A stretch of DNA of 64,000 nucleotides from positions 186,001 through 250,000 of the forward strand of contig NZ_VKAC01000002.1 in the NCBI RefSeq assembly GCF_008041935.1, written 5' to 3'. Position numbers and translations under genes: made by a program. This document shows positions 42,620 through 50,872 of this stretch, piece by piece; position 1 is the stretch's first letter, and every line of letters begins with the position of its first letter. The notes under the pieces were generated by a model, which ran no database searches, was not told the DNA's origin, and saw nothing but the letters and a program-made list of their open reading frames with translations. This DNA comes from Quadrisphaera setariae. GTDB lineage: Bacteria; Actinomycetota; Actinomycetes; Actinomycetales; Quadrisphaeraceae.

Positions 42620-44338
42620 GTGACCCAGGACACCCACCGCGCGACGGCGTCGTCCGCGCGCGTCCCCGCCCAGACGGGGGCCACGCCCACCCCCGACGGC
42701 CCCGGCGACCTCAGCGTCGCCCACGCCGCCGGCGAGACGCTGGAGGACTACACCCTCCGCTTCGCCCCGCGCTCCTACCGGCGCTGGTCCACCGGCGTCG
42801 TCGCCGTCTCGGCCCTGGGCGGCATCGCCTACCTCGCCGACTTCGCCATCGGCGCGAACATCGGCATCTCCTACGGCACCACCAACGCGCTGTGGGGGAT
42901 CGGCGTCTTCGCCCTCGTCGTGCTGGCCACCGGGTTCCCGCTGGCGTACTACGCCGCGCGCTACAACCTCGACCTCGACCTCATCACCCGCGGCTCCGGC
43001 TTCGGCTACTACGGCTCGGTGGTCACGAACGTCATCTTCGCGACGTTCACCTTCATCTTCTTCGCCCTCGAGGGCTCGATCATGGCGCAGGGCCTGCAGC
43101 TGGGCCTCGGGGTGCCGCTGTGGCTCGGGTACGCCGTCTCGACGATCGTGATCTTCCCGCTGGTGGTCTACGGCATGAAGGTGCTGAGCACCCTGCAGCT
43201 GTGGACGACGCCGCTGTGGCTCGTCCTCATGGTCGCGCCGTTCGGGTACCTCATCGTCAGCCACCCCGAGTCGGTGGGTGCGTTCTTCGAGTACCAGGGC
43301 GAGTCCGGGAACGGCACGCCCAGCTTCGGCGCCGTGATGCTCGCGGCGGGCGTCTGCCTGTCGCTCATCGCGCAGATCGCCGAGCAGATCGACTACCTGC
43401 GCTTCATGCCGCCCAAGACGGCCGAGAACCGCCGCCGCTGGTGGGCCGCGGTGCTGCTCGCCGGCCCCGGCTGGGTGCTGTTCGGCGCGGCGAAGCAGGT
43501 GGTGGGGCTCTTCCTCGCGGTCTACATCCTGGCCAGCGCGACGGACGGCGGCGCCGCCATCGCCAACCAGCCCGTGCACCAGTTCCTCGAGATCTACCGC
43601 GACTGGATGCCCGCGTGGGCCGCGGTGGCCCTCGCCGTCGTCCTCGTGGTCATCAGCCAGGTGAAGATCAACGTCACGAACGCCTACTCCGGCTCCCTGG
43701 CGTGGACCAACTCCTTCACGCGCCTCACCCGGCGCTACCCGGGGCGCCTGGTCTTCGTGGGCGTCAACCTGGCCATCGCGCTCGCGCTGATGGAGCTCAA
43801 CATGTTCGACTTCCTCAACACGATCCTCGGCTTCTACGCCAACTGCGGGATCGCGTGGATCGTCGTCGTCGCCGTGGACATCGCGGTCAACAAGTACGTG
43901 CTCGGGCTCTCGCCGAAGCAGCCGGAGTTCCGCCGCGGGATGCTCTACGACATCAACCCCGTGGGCTTCGTCTCGATGCTCGCGGCGGCCGGCGTCTCCA
44001 TCGTCTGCTTCTTCGGCGGCCTCGGTGCCGGGCTGGCACCGTTCAGCCCGCTGGTGGCCGTGGTGCTCGCCGTGGTGCTGCCCCCGGTGCTGGCCGTCGC
44101 CACGAAGGGTCGCTTCTACCTGCGGCGCTCCGACGACGGCATCGACGCTCCGATGCTCGACGACGACGGCAACCCGTCCGGCGAGGTCATGACCTGCCAC
44201 GTCTGCCACCAGGGCTTCGAGCGCCCCGACGTGGCGGCCTGTGCGGCGCACTCGGCCGTCGTCTGCTCCCTGTGCCTGTCGACGGACCGCACCGGCGAGC
44301 ACGTGCTGCCCGCCGACCCGCCGCTCGCCCGCGCCTGA
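42620..44338 (+). CDS. NCS1-family purine/cytosine permease with C-terminal Cys/His cluster
   Basis: 572 residues, about twelve membrane helices. The NCS1 layout is seen in GGIAYLADFAIGANIGISYG, LITRGSGFGYYGSVVTNVIF, QIDYLRFMPPKTAENRR and NVTNAYSGSLAWTNSF. After the last helix a cytoplasmic tail of about 70 residues carries C-H-V-C-H-Q-G-F-E, A-A-C-A-A-H-S-A-V-V and C-S-L-C-L-S-T, a likely zinc-binding module. It should import a nucleobase or related compound. GTG start close to a -10 box. Confidence 0.88.
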   Translation: MTQDTHRATASSARVPAQTGATPTPDGPGDLSVAHAAGETLEDYTLRFAPRSYRRWSTGVVAVSALGGIAYLADFAIGANIGISYGTTNALWGIGVFALVVLATGFPLAYYAARYNLDLDLITRGSGFGYYGSVVTNVIFATFTFIFFALEGSIMAQGLQLGLGVPLWLGYAVSTIVIFPLVVYGMKVLSTLQLWTTPLWLVLMVAPFGYLIVSHPESVGAFFEYQGESGNGTPSFGAVMLAAGVCLSLIAQIAEQIDYLRFMPPKTAENRRRWWAAVLLAGPGWVLFGAAKQVVGLFLAVYILASATDGGAAIANQPVHQFLEIYRDWMPAWAAVALAVVLVVISQVKINVTNAYSGSLAWTNSFTRLTRRYPGRLVFVGVNLAIALALMELNMFDFLNTILGFYANCGIAWIVVVAVDIAVNKYVLGLSPKQPEFRRGMLYDINPVGFVSMLAAAGVSIVCFFGGLGAGLAPFSPLVAVVLAVVLPPVLAVATKGRFYLRRSDDGIDAPMLDDDGNPSGEVMTCHVCHQGFERPDVAACAAHSAVVCSLCLSTDRTGEHVLPADPPLARA

Positions 44339-44354
44339 CCCCACACGACTCCAC

Positions 44355-44440
44355 ACCCGTGATCATGGGCGCTGTGTGCAGCCGTGCGCACAACGCCCAT
44401 GATCACGGGTGGTCGTGTTCGCAACTCCCATGATCACGGA
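44355..44440. repeat. CCCATGATCACGG palindromic element
   Basis: Arms acccgtgatcatgggcg (44355-44371) and cgcccatgatcacgggt (44394-44410), perfect 17-bp stem that continues inward with two mismatches. A third copy of the right arm (cccatgatcacgg) follows at 44427-44439. Lies between the convergent permease and TIGR03085 genes. A single CCATGATCACG copy also occurs at 42543-42553. Confidence 0.8.
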
Positions 44441-44449
44441 GGGGGTGGG

Positions 44450-45133
44450 TCACATCTGCTGGACCACGCCCGAGAACGCCGCCACGGCGTCCTCGGGGCC
44501 GCTGAGCTCCACCCGCGCCGCCCCGCGGCGGCCGGTGGCGTGCAGCACCAGCTCCTCGACCTCGCCGGTCACCACGACCTGGCGTTCGCGCCGCACCGCC
44601 ACGAGCTGCGGGCCCGCCGGGACGGCGAGCACCACACCCACGGAGGCGCGCCGGTAGACGAGCCGAGCGAGACCCTTGAGGCTGCGCCACAGCGCCTCGC
44701 GCTGACCGGGGCGCAGCTCCTCGGCGGCGGCCGGGTCGGACGGGTCCCAGCCCGGCGCGGCGCGGCGCACGTCCTGGCCGTGCACGTAGAACTCCAGGCC
44801 GTTGGCCAGCGCCTCGACCTGGGGCAGCGCCTGCGGCGTCCAGCGCGGTGGCCCCGACCGGAAGCGCTCCACCAGCTCGGAGAAGGGCAGCGCCCGCAGC
44901 CGGCCCTCCACGGCGTCGGCGTGCTCCACGGCGCGGCGCAGGACGGTGACGCGCTCGGCCCGTTCACCCAGGCGCTCGCCGAGCTGCCGCGGCACGAAGG
45001 CGTCGGGCCGGCCGTCGCGCACGACGAGGTGCACAGCCAGCTCTCGGGCGTTCCACCCCTCGCACAGCGTCGGCGCGTCGGGGCCGGCCTCCAGCAGCAG
45101 GTCGGCGAGGTGCGCGCGGTCGGGCCCGGTCAC
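44450..45133 (-). CDS. TIGR03085-family / maleylpyruvate-isomerase-like metal-binding protein
   Basis: 227 residues. The DinB-like N-terminal fold of mycothiol-dependent maleylpyruvate isomerases is visible: ADLLLEAGPDAPTLCEGWNA, then RELAVHLVVRDGRPDAF with the metal-binding His, and ANGLEFYVHGQDVRRAAPGW with the second His. The C-terminal half fits TIGR03085. The GTG at 45133 follows CAGGAT at 6 nt on the minus strand. Substrate unknown. Confidence 0.85.
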   Translation of the reverse strand: MTGPDRAHLADLLLEAGPDAPTLCEGWNARELAVHLVVRDGRPDAFVPRQLGERLGERAERVTVLRRAVEHADAVEGRLRALPFSELVERFRSGPPRWTPQALPQVEALANGLEFYVHGQDVRRAAPGWDPSDPAAAEELRPGQREALWRSLKGLARLVYRRASVGVVLAVPAGPQLVAVRRERQVVVTGEVEELVLHATGRRGAARVELSGPEDAVAAFSGVVQQM

Positions 45134-45209
45134 CGGATCATCCTGCCGCGACCCGCGCCCGCCGGCACCGCGGGGTGCGCCGTGCGGGCGGCTGTCGGTG
45201 GCTCGTGTT

Positions 45210-45221
45210 TCGATACATCGA
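45210..45221. promoter_or_regulatory. Palindrome in the promoter of the ABC exporter operon
   Basis: TCGAT-AC-ATCGA, perfect 5-bp arms, overlapping a -10-like GATACAT, 12 bp before the GTG of the first ABC gene. A repressor of TetR or PadR type could bind here (inference). Confidence 0.4.
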
Positions 45222-45232
45222 GTGAGTCGCCT

Positions 45233-47227
45233 GTGAGTCCCCCCGCCACACCCAGGGGCACGTTCCTGCCCGGTCTTGTGGTCCTCGCGCGCGGCGCCCG
45301 GGAGGAGCGCCGCCTCTTCGCCTGGGCGGTCCTCGGCAGCGTCGTCTACGGCGTCGGCACCGCCGGCAGCGGCTGGATGGTGGGGCGCGTCACCGAGCGC
45401 GTCGTCGTCCCCGCTCTCACCCCCGGGTCCGCGGAGCGCGTGACCACCGGTGACGTCTGGCTCGCCGGAGCGGCCCTGCTCGCCATCACCGTCGTGACGG
45501 TCGGCGGTGTGCTGGTCCGCCGCATCCTCGCCGGCGCCACCATGTACGCCCTGCAGGCCCGCTACCGCCGCGCGCTGGTCCGCCGCTACCTCGACCTCCC
45601 GCTGAGCTGGCACCACGCGCACCCCGCGGGCCGGCTGCTGGCCACCGCCGCCTCCGACGTCGAGGCGACGTGGCAGGCCATGGCCATCCTGCCGTTCGCG
45701 CTGGGCGTCGTCGTCCTCATCGCGGTGGCCGGGGCGGCGATGGTCGCCGCGGACCCGGTGCTCGGCGGCATCGGGCTGGTGGTGGTCCCGGCGCTCGTGG
45801 TGGCCAACGCCGCGTACTCGCGGGCGATGTCGCCCAAGGTGCGCCGCGTGCAGCGCCTGCGCGGAGAGGTCTCCGCGGTCGCCCACGAGAGCTTCGAGGG
45901 GGCCCTCGTGGTCAAGACCCTGGGGCTGGCCGGCGGCGAGGTCGCCCGCTTCGCCGAGGAGTCCGGGCGCCTGCGCGACGCCAACGTCGCCGCCGGACGC
46001 ACCCGCGGCGCGTTCGACCCCGTCATCGAGGCGCTGCCGCAGCTCGGCACCCTGCTCGTCCTGGCCGTCGGCGCGGCCCGCGCGGCGGGCGGCGCGGCCG
46101 ACGTCGGCGACATCGTCCAGGTCGCCTACATGCTCAGCCTGCTCGCCTTCCCGGTGCGCGCCATCGGCTGGACCCTGGCCGAGCTGCCGCGCACCGTCGC
46201 CGGCGACGCGCGCCTCCAGGCGGTCCTGCGAGAGAGCGCCGCCACCCCGTGGGGCGCGCGACGCGCCGCTCGGGTGGCCGACCCGGCCGCCCCCTCGACC
46301 AGGGGCCTGGAGCACCACCACCCGGTGCCCGTCCCCGACCCCGACGACGAGGACGACGACGCCGGCGACGCCGGCTCGGCGGCCCGGCCGGCGAGGGCTC
46401 CGCGCCCGCCCCGCCCGGTGCTCAGCGGCGTGGACCTCGACGTCACCCCCGGCACCACCACCGCGCTCGTCGGCGGCACCGGCTCCGGCAAGTCGACGCT
46501 GGCAGGACTCCTGGTCCGCCTGGTCGACCCGACGTCAGGGCAGGTGCTCCTCGACGGCGTCGACGTGCGCGAGCTCGCCGAGGGCGAGCTGGCGGGGGTC
46601 GCGGCGCTGGTGCCGCAGTCGACGTTCGTCTTCGACGACACCGTGCGCGGCAACGTCGCGCTCGGCCTGGAGGAGGGCCTCGACGCCGGCGCAGGCCCGA
46701 GCGCCGACGCGGGGGCGCCCACCTCCCGCCGGGTCAGCGACGAGGACGTCTGGGCAGCGCTGCGCCTGGCCCAGGCCGACGGCTTCGTCGCCGCGCTGCC
46801 CGAGGGGCTCGACACGCGGGTGGGGGAGCGCGGTGCGTCGCTGTCCGGAGGTCAGCGCCAGCGGCTGGCGCTCGCCCGGGCCCTCGTGCGCCGCCCGCGG
46901 CTGCTCGTCCTCGACGACGCGACCTCCGCGCTCGACCCGGCCGTCGAGCGGGCCGTCCTCGACGGGCTCGGCGCCTCCGGGCTCGGCACCACCGTGGTGG
47001 TGGTCGCCTCCCGCCCGGCGACCATCGCCCTCGCCGACGAGGTCGTCCACCTCGAGCGCGGCCGGGTGGTCGACCGGGGCACCGCGGCCGAGCTGCTCGA
47101 GCGCGACGAGGGCTACCGGGACCTCGTCTCCGCCTACGCCCGCGCCGCACGCGAGCGGGCGGCCGCCAGAAGCTCGGTCACCAGCTCGGCCAGCAGCACG
47201 GGCACCGGAGGAGGGAGCACCTCGTGA
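45233..47227 (+). CDS. Heterodimeric ABC exporter, subunit A (degenerate ATP site)
   Basis: 664 residues: six membrane helices (residues about 20-310), a Pro/Asp-rich linker, then the nucleotide-binding domain. Walker A G-G-T-G-S-G-K-S-T, signature L-S-G-G-Q-R-Q-R, but Walker B ends L-V-L-D-D-A-T-S (Asp for the catalytic Glu) and the H-loop reads V-V-V-A-S-R-P-A-T (Ser for His). Its own catalytic site is thus impaired. It overlaps the second subunit by 4 bp (GTGA). Probably a drug, lipid or peptide exporter. Confidence 0.92.
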   Translation: MSPPATPRGTFLPGLVVLARGAREERRLFAWAVLGSVVYGVGTAGSGWMVGRVTERVVVPALTPGSAERVTTGDVWLAGAALLAITVVTVGGVLVRRILAGATMYALQARYRRALVRRYLDLPLSWHHAHPAGRLLATAASDVEATWQAMAILPFALGVVVLIAVAGAAMVAADPVLGGIGLVVVPALVVANAAYSRAMSPKVRRVQRLRGEVSAVAHESFEGALVVKTLGLAGGEVARFAEESGRLRDANVAAGRTRGAFDPVIEALPQLGTLLVLAVGAARAAGGAADVGDIVQVAYMLSLLAFPVRAIGWTLAELPRTVAGDARLQAVLRESAATPWGARRAARVADPAAPSTRGLEHHHPVPVPDPDDEDDDAGDAGSAARPARAPRPPRPVLSGVDLDVTPGTTTALVGGTGSGKSTLAGLLVRLVDPTSGQVLLDGVDVRELAEGELAGVAALVPQSTFVFDDTVRGNVALGLEEGLDAGAGPSADAGAPTSRRVSDEDVWAALRLAQADGFVAALPEGLDTRVGERGASLSGGQRQRLALARALVRRPRLLVLDDATSALDPAVERAVLDGLGASGLGTTVVVVASRPATIALADEVVHLERGRVVDRGTAAELLERDEGYRDLVSAYARAARERAAARSSVTSSASSTGTGGGSTS

Positions 47228-49023
47228 GCACCGCCACCGCTCGAGTCCAGGCCGCCGCCACGACCGCGTCGAAGCCCCAGGGCGTCATCGCCCGTGCCCG
47301 CGAGCTGGCGCCCGAGGTCGCCCAGGGGCTGGGTCTGACGCTGGTCTTCGCCAGCGTCACCACCCTGGGCCGCATCGTCGTGCCCGTCGCGGTGCAGCAG
47401 ACCATCGACTCCGGCGTCCGGGCGCCCGGAGGCGTCGACGCCGGGCGCGTCGCGCTCATCACCGCGGCTGCCGCCGTCGTCGTCCTGCTGACGATGGGCA
47501 CGTCGTGGCTGGTGAACTACCGGCTCTTCCGGGCCACCGAGGCCGGGCTGGCCAGCCTGCGCACCCGGGCGTTCGCGCACGTGCACCGGCTGGCCGTGCT
47601 CACGCAGAGCGGTGAGCGGCGAGGGTCGCTCGTCAGCCGGGTGACCAGCGACGTCGACACCATCTCGACGTTCCTGCAGACCGGCATGGTGGTGCTGGTG
47701 CTCGCCGTCGGGCAGCTGCTCCTCGCGACGGTGCTGATGTTCGTCTACTCCTGGCAGCTGGCGCTGCTCGTGCTGGCGTGCTTCGTGCCGGTGCTCGTGT
47801 TCCGCTCGCGGCTGCAGCGGCCCGTCACCCGCGCCTACCAGCAGGTGCGGCTGCGCATGGGCGAGCTGCTCGGGGCGGTCTCGGAGACCGTGGTGGGCGC
47901 GGACGTCATCCGCGCGCACGCCGCCTCCGCCCGCAGCTGGCGCTCCGTCGACGCCGCCGTCGAGGCGCACCGCAGGCAGGCCGTCAGGGCGCAGGTGGCC
48001 ACCGCCTCGACCTTCTCCGTCGGCGTCTTCGTCTCCGGGCTGGTGCTCGCGCTCGTCGTGGTGGCCGGGACGCTGCTCGGGGTCGACGGCGACATCACGC
48101 TCGGCCGCCTCCTGGCCTTCCTCTTCATCATCGGGCTGTTCGTCATGCCCGTGCAGGCGGCCACCGAGGTGCTCAACGAGCTGCAGAACGCCCTCGCCGG
48201 GTGGCGGCGCGTGGTCGAGCTCATCGACACCCCCGTCGTGGTGCCCGACCCGTCGCCCTCCGACGCGGTGGAGCTGCCGGCTGGACCCGTCGAGGTGCGG
48301 CTGGAGGGCGTCGGCTACACCTACCCCGGCACCTCCCGCCGGGTGCTGTCCGACGTCGACCTCGTGCTGCCGGCCGGCTCGCGCATCGCCGTGGTGGGGG
48401 AGACGGGGTCGGGCAAGACAACGCTGGCCCGGCTGGTCACGCGCCTGGTCGACCCCGACGCCGGTCGCGTGCTGCTCTCCGGCGTCGACGCCCGCCGGGT
48501 GCCCGAGGCCTCGCTGCACCGCCGCGTGGTCGCCGTCCCGCAGGAGGGCTTCCTCTTCGACACCACCGTGGGGGAGAACATCCGCCTCGGCCGGCCCGGC
48601 GCCACCGACGCCGACGTGCGGGAGGCGCTGGCCGAGCTGGGGCTCCAGCGATGGCTGGAGCAGCTGCCGGACGGGCTCGACACCCCGGTCGGGCAGCGCG
48701 GCGAGAGGCTCAGCGCGGGGGAGCGGCAGCTGGTGGCGCTGGCGCGGGCGCACCTGGCCGACCCCGACCTGCTCGTCCTGGACGAGGCGACCTCCTCCGT
48801 CGACCCCGCCACCGAAGTGCGGCTGCAGCGCGCGCTGGAGCACGTGCTCAGCGGGCGCACGTCGGTGGCCATCGCGCACCGCCTCTCGACCGCGGAGGCG
48901 GCCGACGTCGTGGTGGTGGTCGATGCGGGACGCCTGGTCGAGGTGGGACCGGCCTCGGACCTGGCCCGTGCCGGAGGGCCGTACTCGCGGCTGCACGCCG
49001 CCTGGACCGCCCAGCACGTCTGA
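47224..49023 (+). CDS. Heterodimeric ABC exporter, subunit B (catalytic)
   Basis: 599 residues: six membrane helices followed by a nucleotide-binding domain with Walker A G-E-T-G-S-G-K-T-T, signature L-S-A-G-E-R-Q-L, canonical Walker B L-V-L-D-E-A-T-S-S and H-loop A-I-A-H-R-L-S-T. Together with subunit A it would form one competent site (this Walker A/B with LSGGQ of A) and one degenerate site (Walker A/B of A with LSAGE here). This asymmetry is known for TM287/288- and BmrCD-type exporters. Confidence 0.93.
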   Translation: MSTATARVQAAATTASKPQGVIARARELAPEVAQGLGLTLVFASVTTLGRIVVPVAVQQTIDSGVRAPGGVDAGRVALITAAAAVVVLLTMGTSWLVNYRLFRATEAGLASLRTRAFAHVHRLAVLTQSGERRGSLVSRVTSDVDTISTFLQTGMVVLVLAVGQLLLATVLMFVYSWQLALLVLACFVPVLVFRSRLQRPVTRAYQQVRLRMGELLGAVSETVVGADVIRAHAASARSWRSVDAAVEAHRRQAVRAQVATASTFSVGVFVSGLVLALVVVAGTLLGVDGDITLGRLLAFLFIIGLFVMPVQAATEVLNELQNALAGWRRVVELIDTPVVVPDPSPSDAVELPAGPVEVRLEGVGYTYPGTSRRVLSDVDLVLPAGSRIAVVGETGSGKTTLARLVTRLVDPDAGRVLLSGVDARRVPEASLHRRVVAVPQEGFLFDTTVGENIRLGRPGATDADVREALAELGLQRWLEQLPDGLDTPVGQRGERLSAGERQLVALARAHLADPDLLVLDEATSSVDPATEVRLQRALEHVLSGRTSVAIAHRLSTAEAADVVVVVDAGRLVEVGPASDLARAGGPYSRLHAAWTAQHV

Positions 49024-49068
49024 CGTCCGGCCCTCTCCGCACGTTCCTCGGCGAGCACGCTTCACGCT

Positions 49069-49100
49069 CTTGTCGCACTTGCCGCGGAGAGTGCGACAAG
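49069..49100. terminator. Hairpin 1 between convergent genes
   Basis: Stem cttgtcgcact / agtgcgacaag (11 bp, perfect), 10-nt loop TGCCGCGGAG. Core TCGCACTTGCCGCGGA is shared with the next hairpin. Confidence 0.7.
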
Positions 49101-49105
49101 AAGGA

Positions 49106-49147
49106 CCCTCCGTCTCGCACTTGCCGCGGAAAGTGCGAGACGGAGGG
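49106..49147. terminator. Hairpin 2 between convergent genes
   Basis: Stem ccctccgtctcgcactt (49106-49122) pairs perfectly with 49131-49147 (17 bp), 8-nt loop GCCGCGGA. It follows hairpin 1 by 5 bp and lies before the end of the opposing aldo/keto reductase gene, so it should stop transcription from both sides. Confidence 0.75.
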
Positions 49148-49168
49148 GCGCTCAGGCGTCGCTGGCGG

Positions 49169-50179
49169 TCAGGCGGGTCGCAGGTAGGGCGCGCTCGCCG
49201 CGGTCAGCGCCGGGTCGGAGGCCACCACGCCACCGAGCAGGTCGTCGATCTTCGTCATGACCTCGGCGGGCAGGCGCACGCCGGAGGCCTTGACGTTGTC
49301 GGTGACCTGCTCGGGGCGAGAGGCGCCGATGATCGCCGCTGCCACGTTGTCGTTCTGCAGCACCCACGCCACGGCCAGAGCGGCCATCGACAGGCCGAGG
49401 TCAGCCGCGACGGGCTTGAGCTCCTGGACGGCGGCGAGCACGTCGTCGCGCATCCAGCGCGAGATCATCTGCTGCCCGCCCTTGGTGTCGGTGGCGCGGC
49501 TGCCCTCCGGCGGCTGCTGCCCGGGCAGGTACTTGCCCGTCAGCACGCCCTGCGCGACGGGGGAGAAGACGATCTGCGACAGGCCCAGCTCGCGCGAGGT
49601 CGGCACGACCTGCCCTTCGATGACCCGGTACAGCGCCGAGTACTGCGGCTGGTTGGACACCAGGCGGAAGCCCGCCTGCGTGGCCAGCGCCTGGCCGGCG
49701 CGGATCTGGTCCGCGGTCCACTCCGAGACGCCGATGTAGAGCGCCTTGCCCGCGGCCACCACGTCCGCGAAGGCGGAGATGGTCTCCTCCAGCGGCGTCT
49801 CGTGGTCGTAGCGGTGCGCCTGGTAGAGGTCGACGTAGTCCATGCCCAGCCGCTCGAGGCTGTTGTCGATGCCCTCGAGGACGTGCTTGCGCGACAGGCC
49901 GACGTCGTTCTTCCCCTTGGGGCCGACGGGCCAGTACACCTTGGTGAAGACCTCGAGGGACTCGCGCCGCTCGCCCTTGAGCGCCTCGCCGAGCACGACC
50001 TCGGCGGCGCCGTTGGCGTACACGTCCGCGGTGTCGAAGGTCGAGATGCCCGCGTCGAGCGCGGCGCGCACGCACCGCGTGGCGACGTCGTTCTCGACCT
50101 GCGAGCCGTGGGTCAGCCAGTTGCCGTAGGTGATCTCCGAGATCTTGAGACCGCTGCGTCCGAGCTTCCTGAACTCCAT
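49169..50179 (-). CDS. Aldo/keto reductase
   Basis: 336 residues, a (beta/alpha)8 barrel. Catalytic tetrad: Asp and Tyr in FDTADVYANGAAE, Lys in VFTKVYWP and His in LYQAHRYD. Cofactor-binding C-terminal part AAAIIGASRPEQVTDNV. Closest by eye to the Kv-beta/YajO-like group (AKR with NADPH). ATG at 50179 has GGGGG upstream; an alternative ATG at 50191 adds four residues. Substrate unknown. Confidence 0.92.
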   Translation of the reverse strand: MEFRKLGRSGLKISEITYGNWLTHGSQVENDVATRCVRAALDAGISTFDTADVYANGAAEVVLGEALKGERRESLEVFTKVYWPVGPKGKNDVGLSRKHVLEGIDNSLERLGMDYVDLYQAHRYDHETPLEETISAFADVVAAGKALYIGVSEWTADQIRAGQALATQAGFRLVSNQPQYSALYRVIEGQVVPTSRELGLSQIVFSPVAQGVLTGKYLPGQQPPEGSRATDTKGGQQMISRWMRDDVLAAVQELKPVAADLGLSMAALAVAWVLQNDNVAAAIIGASRPEQVTDNVKASGVRLPAEVMTKIDDLLGGVVASDPALTAASAPYLRPA

Positions 50180-50227
50180 GCCCCCATCCAACCCCGTGAG
50201 GTGTGACGGCGCTCACCCGGTCTGATG

Positions 50228-50872
50228 TCAGGCAGGTCCGCGTGATGCGGAGAAGACCCGGCAGCTGCCGTCCGTCCCGAGGCCGACAGACCCCTCCACC
50301 ACCTGCTGGGCCGTCGCACCGGGGTCGACGCCGCTCTGGTCTGCCGACACCAGGAAGCCGCGCGAGGCCCCCGAGCCGTCGAGCACCTCCACCGTCACGT
50401 CGTACCGCACGCGGGTGTCGGTGGAGTTGGTGATGGACAGGTAGGCGGCGTAGCCGCTCGGCACCGGCGCGCAGCGGTCCACCCTGACGTCCTGCTCCGC
50501 CGGCCGGTCCGGGCCGGCGCTCGCTGCGGCCTGCTGGCGCTGCTGGAAGGCGCGTGCCTCGGACCCCACCACCACGGGGACCGCCACCACCACCCCCACC
50601 ACGGCGAGCAGCCCCAGCGCCAGCGCGGTGACGCCGGTGCCGCGACCACCGGCACCCCGGCTCGCCGCTCGCAGCACCACCACGCCGAAGACGATGGCGA
50701 CCAGTCCCGCGAGCAGGCCCAGCAGCCGCAGCGGCAGGGTCACGCCGACGACGAGGTAGCCGACGCCGGGGGCGAGCACTGCGACGACCAGCACGAGCGC
50801 GATGACCAGGGCCAGCACGCCCAGGGCGACCGCGGGCACGACGGGACCGCGGGGAGGAGGACCGGAGCTCAC
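50228..50872 (-). CDS. Membrane protein with C-terminal exported domain
   Basis: 214 residues: a Pro-rich start, membrane segments VVPAVALGVLALVIALVLVV, LLGLLAGLVAIVFGVVVL and VTALALGLLAVVGVVVAVPV, then an outer domain CAPVPSGYAAYLSITNSTDT, VTVEVLDGSGASRGFLVS and a closing G-S-C-R-V-F. It resembles DUF4190-type membrane proteins with an attached beta-sandwich. Its GTG overlaps the end of the cysteine desulfurase gene by 4 bp, so it is part of the nad operon transcript. Confidence 0.72.
   Translation of the reverse strand: MSSGPPPRGPVVPAVALGVLALVIALVLVVAVLAPGVGYLVVGVTLPLRLLGLLAGLVAIVFGVVVLRAASRGAGGRGTGVTALALGLLAVVGVVVAVPVVVGSEARAFQQRQQAAASAGPDRPAEQDVRVDRCAPVPSGYAAYLSITNSTDTRVRYDVTVEVLDGSGASRGFLVSADQSGVDPGATAQQVVEGSVGLGTDGSCRVFSASRGPA

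Noticed and set aside
44384-45232. Upstream extension of the first ABC gene, adding about 280 codons
   Set aside because: The extension runs antisense through the TIGR03085 gene and has no family signature. The GTG at 45233 fits the normal exporter N-terminus.
45670-47223. Extension of the second ABC gene upstream into the first
   Set aside because: The added part is an Arg/Gly-rich out-of-frame reading of the first ABC gene. The GTGA overlap at 47224 gives a normal start.
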